Shown here: piece after piece, positions 55,863 to 64,000 of the stretch
Layout of the letters: each line of letters begins with the position of its first letter
Position numbering within the stretch: the first letter of the stretch is position 1
Origin: Diplosphaera chodatii
Taxonomy: Eukaryota; Chlorophyta; Trebouxiophyceae; Prasiolales; Stichococcaceae
Assembly: GCA_032358165.1 (NCBI GenBank)
Contig: JAALGY010000062.1
Span: 806,001 to 870,000, forward strand
Length of the DNA: 64,000 nucleotides
Direction: 5' to 3'
Program-made: the position numbers and the translations under genes
The notes under the pieces: model-generated
Database searches by the model: none
What the model was told of the DNA's origin: nothing
Seen by the model: only the letters and a program-made list of their open reading frames with translations

Positions 55863-58652
55863 ATGCAGGATTTGCTGCAGTGGGTGAGCCAGCATAGCAG
55901 GGGTGCGCCAAGCGAGCGCCTCGAGCAGCTCTGCACAGAGTTTCCATCAGCTCGGACCATCATCAAGGCTGCCTTTCAAGGAGTGGACTCCCCGGCATAT
56001 GAAGATGCAGGCGCGCCAGTGTTCTGTATGTCAGTACCAATGCCAATGCCACTGCCAATGCCTGCGGTGCCCTGGGGTACCCGAGTGCCAGTTTGCCAAT
56101 CCTGGAGCGCTCCGCGAGTTTTCACATGGCCTAGGGAGGGGCTGCCAAGCACCCTGCATGCAAAGCGTCCTGTGTTGCAAGCACAACCTTGGTATGCTTG
56201 CAGTGATGAAGTTCACCAGGGACGACGTTACCATCGAGGACATCATCAACAAGAAGGACTACCTGCAGCGGTTTTTTCGGAGTGGAGAGGTTCTTTGTGC
56301 GTATCTCGATGCCCTGTAGTCTTTTTGGCAATGCAAAGCTAAGCTCTCTGGTCTCACAAGCGGCATGTCGCATATGTGCTGGCATGCACAACAGGATGTG
56401 GTGGTCGGTTTCTTCTTATGTCGTCCAGTGCTTGGCAGCATCAACGCCAGAGTGACCAAATTGATGCAAAGCTTGGGTGTTTGCAGCAGCTGCAATGTCC
56501 ATGAGTGTGCAGGACCCTCGGCTGCGATTGCTTGGTGACAAGTTCGCCTGCTGCACAGACCTCACTACCATGGAGGACGAGTTCCTTTCGTTTCCTGGAG
56601 CGCCCTACCCGCTGAATGAAGTGGAGTACTTCGATGACGACGTGAGCCAGCAAATGGCTGGGATGGATGCAGATGAGCGGCAGTACTTCACAACACTCAT
56701 GGCCGTTCTGCAGGTGCGCCGGTGAGGAAAGTTGTTGCACTTGAATGTCCTGGGTTCTGTTTGCCTTCTGAGACCTTGCAATCGATCGTGCTCATTAGCA
56801 GTGATCTGTGATGGCTGCCAGGCTCTCTTACAATTTCGGTTGCTCACAGGTCAATGTACTTGGTCAGGCCATTCCCCAATATGAGTTGCCTACCGAAGCA
56901 GATATGTCCTGGTACCTTTAAGATGCTTGCAGTCTCAGTACAGGAGATTCGTGCCGAGGCGAGCAGCAAGGCGCTTGCCACAATGTTGGCAGCCTCCCCA
57001 GTTGCGGCCCTGTACTCCGCAGACACGCCTGACAGCCCAGGTGTGTGTGCGCCCTGCAGAGTGGCATGTCGATCAACGTGTAGACAGGGCTGGACATTCA
57101 AGTGCACAGACGATTCATGATGAGTCTGTGACCGCCGCCACTTGGTGTGTCAGTCTAAACTAAGGCAATGTGGTCAAAGTCCTGAAGAGTTGCAGGCCTG
57201 TACGTCACGAGGCCGACTAATCAATGAAATTTGTGTTGTCTAATCAGCTCAGCAGCTACTGGTCGGAGAGGTTGAAGACCTGGCAGCGTACCTGCATAGT
57301 CCGAAAGTACAAGCCGCACTGAAGCAGTCGGCTGCTGCGGGCGTGGACGTCCCGCTACAATCCATGTTTGGTAAGTGATTGGCTTGGCGTGCAGTGTCGT
57401 CATTGGACCGCACGGTGTTCCAAAACTTTGGCAGACCTGCATCGTTGACAAAGTGCCGGTGCCTGGGCACACTGTTGCATGAATGTTCTCGTGCCAAAGA
57501 GCGTCCTGCGTCCTGCAAAAGTGCCTTGCTTGCAAACGTAGATATAACAGACGCTGTTGGTGAACGTCTTGCTGTTGTGCCATAGGGGTCAGCCCGGCGG
57601 CAGCAGACGCTGCGACGCCAACGAAGCTGCCGGCAACAGCATGCGCACCAGCGGACGAGGGCCCAAAGCCCGGTGCGATCAGGCAACGATGCATGTACCT
57701 ACTGGGTTGACCGCGTACGGCGCACTCCTGTGTCACCTCGTTGCAAGTGTCTGCACAATGGAGGTCGACCCATGATGCATCGTTTTGGAGATGTTCTGAG
57801 TGTTGCTAGGTGATGTTCGTGAGCTGTGGTTGCCGATGGCAGTACTGAGGTAGCGCAACTTGCGTGTCATTGTGCCATAGTCATATCTCTCAATGCTGCA
57901 TGTGATGCAGAAATAGCGCGCCGACTGTCAGCTGCCTTCAGCGATGCGAGAGTCAGCCAGGCGGCTGCACAGGCAGCCCCATTGCGTTCGCCGCAGAAAG
58001 GTTCTCCTTCGCAGCCGCCGCCCTCAAAAACACGGCGCAAGGAAACCCCGGGAACAGCTGCTGCAGCAGAGTCTGCTGCGCCTGTCAACGCGCCGCCGTC
58101 ATTGAGCACCGCCTCGCGGTACATGTACGTCGCGTCCGCAAGCCTGCTTGCGTCCAGGAGCCATACACGTGCCCCAGACTTGTTGGCTGCCCGCCAGGCT
58201 TACACAGAACCCCTGTTCACTGATAAATCCTTGCCGCATTCGGTACTGTATTTACATAACTTACACCCGGCCACCCTGCAACTTGACATCATCGTGTGTC
58301 TCATGACCCAAAATGCTGTGCCATGATGCAGGCTGCAGGCCGCAGGCGGCGCACAGGGTCCTGCTGATGCTGTGGCTGCATCCGAGGCTGCAGGACGAGG
58401 GTGCAAACACATCGTCGGCGGGGCCGGGCCAGTCCGGAGGGGGCAAGCAGTTCAAGTGCGTTCTCATCCTCATGCGGCTTCACTTCACCATGACTATATA
58501 AATCACAAGGTCGAAAGCAGTCAGTGAGCTGCAGCAGTCCCTGCATCTGTAAGGGCTTTGCGACCCTTTTGACGTGCCCATTTGTCTCATTCGACAGGAC
58601 CATGAGCATCTTGCGTTTTCTCGAAAAGAAGAAGCAGCCGGGGCACGATTGA
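55863..58652 (+). CDS. Unknown multi-exon protein downstream of the nuclease gene
   Basis: Exons 55863-56025, 56204-56296 and 56487-56713 splice in frame (QDLLQWVSQHSRGAPSERLE, LMKFTRDDVTIEDIINKKDY, FLSFPGAPYPLNEVEYFDDD). Two endings are possible. Exon 56850-56921 closes a 184-residue acidic protein ending in TEADMSWYL. Alternatively, a donor at 56863 leads in frame into SVQEIRAEASSKALATMLAA, then 57248-57370 (LAAYLHSPKVQAALKQSAAA), 57586-57672, and a Pro/Ser/Lys-rich exon from about 57,909 (SPQKGSPSQPPPSKTRRKET). The last exons may read GPGQSGGGKQFK then TMSILRFLEKKKQPGHD, ending at 58650-58652; the frame change into this tail near 58,330 is unresolved. I recognise no domain. The basic tail ending in ILRFLEKKK resembles a degenerate PCNA-binding box, which is speculative. 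Same strand as the nuclease, 96 bp downstream, so the two could be linked in function. Confidence 0.45.
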
Positions 58653-59281
58653 AATCTGATCGCCGCGCCCGGGGCGCGCAATGCTGGCAACTTCTGTGCC
58701 TGCCGATGAGTGTCAATCGTTCAGACTGTTATCTGGACGTCTCGCTCTGGGCAGTGTTGGAAGGTTTCACAGCTGTTCATACGCATCTGCATATGCATGT
58801 GCAAAAGGATCGAGCGTTGCGGTGCCTGTGTGTGTGTGTTGTCTGTATCCTGACGTAATTGGCATATGGTGGCAACGGACAGGAACCTGCGCCCCACCCA
58901 CCACTGCCTTCCAAAAGTTCAAGCCGATGCGTGGAACCCACCTCCCACCGGCGAGCTCATGGCTATCAGGAATCTGATGTGTGAAACACGCCAGTTTGCG
59001 GGTGTTGCACGCTCGGGTTGTTACGTGCACCACCCTGCATCATGATCTGTCTCATGATGATTTCCGGATGCGTACAGGCAGTACGGAGTACCCTGATCAG
59101 GGCACTGAAACTGGGCACATGCTGCCAAAACCAAGTGCAAGCCAGCATTGCAACGGCATGTAGCAAATGTGCCCACCCGTAGGTTGCCAGCTTGGCCGCG
59201 CATATGCATTGATCAGGATGTCACGACAGGTTTGCAGCGGTTTCGCTGCCATCCAAGGCTCCGCAGTGGCTGAGGCCCCGA

Positions 59282-59303
59282 CATATATATATATATATAT
59301 ATG
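59282..59303. repeat. AT dinucleotide microsatellite
   Basis: About ten AT units in a row, a strong contrast to the GC-rich surroundings, lying two bases before the palindrome arm. Confidence 0.95.
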
Positions 59304-59305
59304 TA

Positions 59306-59468
59306 CGCTTGCGAAAGCTCAAGCCACTCATTGTGGCACTGGGCAGCGCACTGGTCGCATATGTATATATAAGCACTGGGCAGCGCACTGGTCGCATATG
59401 TATATATATACATATGCGACCAGTGCGCTGCCCAGTGCCACGGTGAGTGGCTTGAGCTTTCGCAAGCG
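59306..59468. repeat. Large imperfect palindrome (two ~65-bp arms, 33-bp spacer)
   Basis: The left arm, 59306-59370, begins CGCTTGCGAAAGCTCAAGCC. The right arm, 59404-59468, is its reverse complement with two adjacent mismatches. About 35 bp of the left arm's inner part (GCACTGGGCAGCGCACTGGT onward) is also repeated directly at 59373-59407, inside the spacer. The whole would fold into a long hairpin in DNA or RNA. It could be a foldback element, a miniature inverted-repeat transposon, or a small-RNA precursor. Confidence 0.9.
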
Positions 59469-61227
59469 CGTGAACATTGCACGCATCTGCAGACATGACT
59501 GACATTAAATTTTCAACCACCTGCAGCCTCATACTTCGCAGCAATGGTGATCAGTGATGTGGTTGCAAACGCGTGAAAGGCGATATTGACGCTGCTGGGG
59601 GCAGAGTCTTCCATTCCTAGGCCTGCATGGGTGCCAGCATCAGCAGCCGCGTAAGGCAGGAGCTGCTGGGGGCTCTTCTCAAGACCAACATAGTTGAAGT
59701 CCTCCTCTACATGCAAAACATGGGCAATCTGGGTACATAGCTGCATGTGTGTCATGCCATGCTGTACTTTCAGCAGAATGCTCACATGCGTGTCATGCAT
59801 GCCTCTACTGTATGTATGGTACCTTTCCTGTCGTTCTGCAGGCGTTGAACGCAAGGACGTGGAACCTGCTGCTGCAGCTGCTGCGCAAGGCCCGTATTGG
59901 GGCGTAACATCGGCAAAACCCAGGCCGATGGCAGCATGTGGGTACTCTACCCTATGCACATCGCCTGCGACATCGATGTCGTTCATGTGCGTGCCTGAAT
60001 TGCTGCAAGCCATTAAAAGGATTGCTTTCGAGACGCAATCCGCCATAACGCCAGTAAGTAATATGCAGCTGCAGCCATGAAACCACCAGCTCATGCCCCG
60101 CAATCCGAGGCAGTGGACAATGCTGCAGGGCCATCCTAATGTGCTGGTGGAGCCCGTTGATGGGGCTACTAATGAAGCTCTGATGCATGCGTTCAGGACA
60201 ATGTTGCCACACGCTGGTCGTGCGAATGAAGTAGTGCGGCGAGACCCTAAAAATGTGATTCAATCCATGTAAAAGCATGTATGTGCTTCCAAAGGCGCAG
60301 CAATGGCAGTGGTGGGCAATTCATGTAGTTGACAGAGAGATGTCAAGCATATCACATCCTAGATTGAAGCCAAGTGACAACTTGTAGTGGTGATGATGCC
60401 AGAATCTACCTTGTTATTGAGTCACGAATGCGGTTGGGTTCTGTCAATGGCTGCTGGCCAATCACACCACCATTTCAAGATCTCGCATTGTTCCAGAAGT
60501 CTGCTACCACCAACTACGATGCTCCTATCACTGCCTTCGATGCTGCATACAATTCACGTAAAACTTGTCGTCACGATGCAGCACCACCGGCTTTGACCGC
60601 TGGCTGCAATGGCACCACCGCAGTAAACGTTGGCGCCACCATAGCACAATCAACAAGCTGGTTATGGGAATCCCACCCTGTCCCCATACTTGGCAGAATG
60701 ACAACCGCATTAAGGCTGCCGGGGATGGTGCACTTTTCGAACCAGTGCACCAGGAGAAAGACCTGCGCAACAGAGCCGAGGCTGGGCGGCGGCACGTGGG
60801 ACCAAGCCTCCTGGAAGTCGCCAGGCCAGCCCTGGTCCGGTGCGTCATCACAGCGGCGGCCCATGAAGCGGTCGCCGAGCGGACTCGAGGGTCCACCTGC
60901 CTGCCGCAGGGCTTGAACAACGTGCAGCCAATGCTGACAGCGCGGTGCTCGTTGGCGGCAACATGCGGTGCGTCCATCCATGTGCCCAGCCAGTGATCCA
61001 GCGTTGCCGCTGGCCACTGCAGCCTGCCATTGCGCTGCCGCTGCAGCTCATGTCCAGTAGTGGCTCCCGGCAGCAGCGGTGTCACATATACATTGCCATT
61101 TTATAGGTTGCGGCGGCGACGATGCTGATGCTGCAGTAGTGCAAGTGCAATGCGCGCAGCTGTGCTGGGTGGCCTTGATGCGCTCGCCGTCACCGTGGGC
61201 ATGCACTGCGGCCGTGCTGGCTGGCTG

Positions 61228-61720
61228 CTAACTGCTGGGCATCAGGAAGTCACAGCTGGCATCCAGCACGCGGTGATCGAGGCCGGGCACATCAGCAGAT
61301 AGCTGCACGCCGAGCTGGGCCTCTTCAGCGCCACCCACCGGGCCCAAGCGGCCAAACACCGCCGCTATCATGTCGCAGTGACCGCTGGTCATGCTAGCGG
61401 TGGGATACCTGTTTAGCGGATGTACCGCACCAGCATGCCATACAGCCGCTCAAAGAACCGGCAGGCCTGCGTCCACAGCGGGCCAAGAACGCCTGACTTG
61501 CTGCGCCAGGTGCTGCACATTGTGCATGTTTCATGTCCAATCCTGAAGCCGGCAGGTCCTGTTCGGCGCTGGCCAGCGCCTCTGCCACGGTCTGGTCGGG
61601 CTGTGCGCATCTTCCTCTGTGTACTTCCGCCGCAAAAGAGCGTTGCAGGCGTCCAGCATGCCGAACAAAGCCTGCTCTTGCAGCGTTGAAAGCATGCCTG
61701 CCAGGACATGCTTGCCTGCA
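61228..61720 (-). pseudogene. Frameshifted DUF4218/KDZ-type transposase remnant
   Basis: Reading downward, pieces in different frames line up with the C-terminal region of plant and algal TNP2/KDZ transposases: GMLSTLQEQALFGMLDACNA with LLRRKYTEED; then AEALASAEQDLPASGLDMK; then MHNVQHLAQQVR; then VLGPLWTQACRFFERLYGML, ending VRYIR and stop near 61,413. At least three frame changes are needed, so the copy is dead. After the stop, a further open stretch to 61228 (HCDMIAAVFGRLGPVGGAEE) could be its continuation. The N-terminal zinc finger and DDE catalytic core were not found. Identification rests on the spacing of the LPASxLDMK, HxxxHL and GPLW...FER motifs. Confidence 0.65.
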
Positions 61721-61738
61721 CAGCAAAGACACCAGCTG

Positions 61739-61905
61739 ATCAGTCGCTACAGTGTGAGTTCCTATGTTGGAGATATTCTACGAGTTGGTAGCACTCTTTT
61801 ATTGGTGTGAACGCAGTTAAGGAGTGCAGTGAGTCATCAGTCGCTACAGGGTGGGTTCCACTCCTCTATATTCCCGGAGTCCAGTTTCCGGAGTCGGTAG
61901 CCCAC
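61739..61905. repeat. Diverged tandem repeat, about 97-bp unit
   Basis: ATCAGTCGCTACAG occurs at 61739 and again at 61836, each followed by a similar G/T-rich stretch and, about 45-60 bp later, by GTTGGTAGCAC or GTCGGTAGCCC. The block lies between the transposase remnant and the carboxypeptidase N-terminal part, so it may be part of the inserted element's end. Confidence 0.6.
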
Positions 61906-62001
61906 ACACCAAGTTTGTCTTCATGTGTCACGAGTGCCGCGTTCACACACACAACATCAATCGTGTGTTGTCGAATGTAGAGGGCACAGCTCACCAATGG
62001 G

Positions 62002-62886
62002 TCCAGTGAGGGCGAAGTAGCCGTGCGTGCGGGTGTGACCTGGGCGAGACCAGGGGCGTGAGAATCCGGTGCGTGTACGGTGCCAGAGCTGTGACCGATT
62101 GCAACATTCCCTTACCTGGCCTGGAGAAGCCAGAGCCTGCAGTACAGCACGGGCATGTGGTCCTCTTGCACGACATGCTTCTTGCATCGACAACATCCCA
62201 GCGGCATCCAGTGTGTGATGAGACCAGCAGGTGGTGGGGCGTGACGTACCGATAGGCTGATCAATAAACAGCAGCCCGAACTTGCTGTTCCAGCTGTAAG
62301 GGTTGTGCCGCAACGTGCCATTCCCGTCAAGTACGTGCGGCCCCAACTGTGGACGGGCATGGACACATTGTGTCAATGAGTCATGCAGTGGCAGCAGCAC
62401 GTGTGTCAAAGTACAGTCAGTTGTATCATGTCACGAGATGTTCCCCATCGTCGCTGCTGCAGAACGGGGATACCTCGAAGAAGTTGCCGAACTGCGATGC
62501 ACATCCTGGTCCACCCTGCGCACACAGCAGTGGCATGCTGACACAGGTCTGCACAGCAGGAGCATGCCTGACAAGCAACACCCGAGTCCTGCTGATTGTA
62601 TAGCTACCTGAAGCCACAGGATGATCGGAGGGTCATCCTCCGGCTGTGTGCGGCTCTCGTAGTATGAAAAGTACAAGCGAGCAGCGCCAGGCAATGACAG
62701 GTACCCTGCCTCAGTTGGCGCCGGCAGCTGGTGTGACGTTGCATGCACGCCTGTGGTCGTCCAACGCGGCAGTAAGCCTTTAACAGAAGCTGCGGGTTGC
62801 AGCGCCGATGATCCAGCCGCAAGGAGGGTCAGATGCAGCAGGGTCATCAATTGCGCTGCGCGTGACATGATGCAGCTTGACATCAT
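62002..62886 (-). pseudogene. Serine carboxypeptidase (S10), N-terminal part only
   Basis: Start is at 62886 or at an internal Met at 62868, giving a signal peptide (AAQLMTLLHLTLLAAGSSAL). The mature start (TEAGYLSLPGAARLYFSYYE, then PPIILWLQ) is followed in the next exon by GGPGCASQFGNFFEVSP (~62,500). The exon after that has LGPHVLDGNGTLRHNPYSW and FGLLFIDQPIG (~62,265-62,350). These are the canonical first three blocks of S10 carboxypeptidases. Further down, an exon at about 62,115-62,185 reads ARAVLQALASPGQ, and another near 62,002-62,035 reads GYFALTG, where intact enzymes continue with ESYAGK. The last piece is out of phase with the previous exon, suggesting an extra lesion. The matching C-terminal half lies at 50.1-51.7 kb. 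Confidence 0.75.
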
Positions 62887-63518
62887 CTACTGCTTGGTGT
62901 GTCGGCCCTATCCAGCGCAATCTCATCAAGCTGACACGGCGAACACGGAGTGCATTCAGCAGACCGGGTAGCACACAAACGGTGGAACGGAACAATGACT
63001 CGATGGCAGACAGCCTGACACTGAAGAACTGGATTTAGGTCCCTCTTCTTCCCTGGAGCTGCAACTGAAGTATTTGCAGAGTGCATCATGCCATCATCAC
63101 AACATCACCAACGTTCCCACTATGGAGAGCACGGCAGCATTCATCGCAACTGTATGTTACAATTTGCAGGAAGACGTTCTCAGTGCCATTGCTATTGTCC
63201 AGCTGAGACGCCGCCCTTTGGCAGGCGCCAAGGGCTTCTCTTACTATGTGTCCACTACGCAGATGTCAGCACCATCAAATCAGCTCTCTGGGCAGTGCTG
63301 TACTTGAAATCACGAAAGAGCACAGCTCTCCACTCATGTGCAGCGTTCCCCTCAATGCCGACCCCGCCCACGTTCTAAATCGGGCCCTCTCCACGAAAGA
63401 TGAATGCCCTCAGCGCGCCCCAAGCGATGAGCAGTCGTCCATGTCAGCAAGAAAAAGGCCGTCTCACAGGCCCTGAGGGAGCAGCTCAGCCGCACTGGCT
63501 GACCAGCCACCGGCAAGC
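62887..63518. other. Intergenic, about 630 bp, no gene seen
   Basis: Upstream of the carboxypeptidase N-terminal part and downstream of the ketoacyl-CoA synthase, both on the minus strand. It should contain the carboxypeptidase promoter. No coding feature is supported. Confidence 0.5.
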
Positions 63519-64000
63519 TCAGGCTGCCGCTTTGCCAGCCTCGGCTGGCTCATCAGCCCAGGCTGGGTGCACATCGTGCACGTTACGCAGGGCACGCCAG
63601 ACCGCGCTGTTGCACTTGAACCCTGAGCCGAAGGCGATCTGCCACACCCGGTCGCCGCGCCGTACCGACTTCATACTCTCGATGTTCGACAATACGTACC
63701 TGCAGCATGGAGGTCCTTGTAATAGTCTCGGTGGTGGCAGCTTGCAACGACAGGCCAGTCCCTGGAAAAGCAGTATGACAGTGATCTCACCAGATGGAGG
63801 ACGACGAAACATTGCCCCAGCGGAACAGCGCATCCTTTGAGGGCTGCACGTTGGCTGGCGTCAGGGAGAGCTGCTCCTCAATAGCTGCAATGACGCCCGC
63901 GCCACCTGCAGACCAAACAGCTTGCAGGTATAATTTAACGCGTTAGCTAAATCAGCACACCATGGCAGTACGATTGTGACGATCAGCCAGCGCAATGGCA
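63519..64000 (-). CDS. KCS: 3-ketoacyl-CoA synthase, C-terminal exons (partial, right edge)
   Basis: KCS catalyses the first, chain-length-determining condensation in very-long-chain fatty acid elongation at the ER. Two exons are in the window: 63791-63905 ([20 protein letters not shown], ending [12 protein letters not shown]) and 63519-63699 ([16 protein letters not shown], then [18 protein letters not shown], ending [10 protein letters not shown]). They join in frame through a split Trp codon. The Asn in [11 protein letters not shown] is the catalytic Asn of the Cys-His-Asn triad. The Cys and His exons lie beyond the right edge. The NVSSSSIW block and the [20 protein letters not shown] block are diagnostic for plant-type KCS rather than ELO-type elongases. 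63906-64000 is intron. Confidence 0.93.

Larger units (their letters stand above)
58653..61227. other. 2.6 kb without a supported gene; palindrome and microsatellite
   Basis: It includes the AT microsatellite and palindrome at about 59,282-59,468. A 196-codon minus-strand frame at 59,513-60,103 is uninterrupted but has no domain or sensible composition. A plus-strand frame from an AG at about 59,841 reads ALNARTWNLLLQLLRKARIG before a stop and could be the end of an unrecognised exon. At 60,374-61,085 both strands carry long GC-rich frames without family motifs; they adjoin the transposase remnant and may be its decayed continuation. Confidence 0.4.

Noticed and set aside
59513..60103. 196-codon minus-strand frame as a gene
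   Set aside because: No domain, odd Met/His/Cys/Thr-rich composition and no neighbouring exons; kept only as a note in the region entry.
60374..61085. Frames of 143-185 codons on both strands, one with a stretch vaguely like an isocitrate dehydrogenase C-terminus
   Set aside because: The resemblance is limited to a few residues, no other dehydrogenase blocks are present, and the frames overlap each other.

Overview
This window is nuclear DNA of a eukaryote, most likely a green alga (Chlorophyta). Almost every recognisable protein is split by short GT...GCAG introns. The base composition is moderately GC-rich, with very frequent TGCAG and GCATGC words. The gene set mixes plant-type genes (PPR-SMR protein, plant-type AMPK/SnRK beta subunit, 3-ketoacyl-CoA synthase) with IFT122, a ciliary transport gene. 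No bacterial operon, CRISPR array, rRNA gene or tRNA gene was recognised. All exon models were made by eye and are least certain at small exons and at first exons.

Layout, left to right. (1) The C-terminus of a Gln-rich protein (+). (2) ALG11 mannosyltransferase (-), divergent from a J-domain protein (+). (3) A long PPR-SMR gene (-). (4) 20S proteasome subunit beta-4/PBD1 (-), divergent from a membrane-anchored alpha/beta hydrolase (+). (5) An SLC25A38-like mitochondrial carrier (+), facing the intronless AMPK beta subunit (-). (6) IFT122 (-), divergent from an ataxin-2-like gene (+). (7) Intronless UBC13 (-), divergent from an 82-residue four-exon gene (+). (8) 14-3-3 (-), divergent from a 99-residue single-RRM gene (+). 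(9) The C-terminal part of a serine carboxypeptidase (-). (10) About 10 kb of different character. (11) The N-terminal part of a serine carboxypeptidase (-). (12) The 3' end of a 3-ketoacyl-CoA synthase (-), which runs off the right edge.

The unusual part is 51.7-62.0 kb. It holds an 11-exon plus-strand gene that I can read in frame from start to stop (510 residues). Three zinc-ribbon-like modules precede what looks like a PD-(D/E)XK (VSR/DUF559-like) endonuclease domain, an architecture known to me mainly from phages and giant viruses but here carrying spliceosomal introns. It is followed on the same strand by a second intron-bearing gene of unknown function, a large imperfect palindrome beside an AT microsatellite, and a frameshifted DUF4218/KDZ-type transposase remnant. 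The carboxypeptidase halves on either side are complementary, and neither has the catalytic-serine motif. The simplest reading is that one S10 gene was broken by insertion of this segment. An assembly error or two truncated paralogues are the alternatives.

Most other genes are housekeeping: N-glycosylation, proteasome, ubiquitin, mitochondrial carrier, energy signalling, RNA metabolism and ciliary transport. They are not a functional cluster. Adjacent genes are often divergent with 0.5-1.1 kb between starts, so promoters are probably shared.
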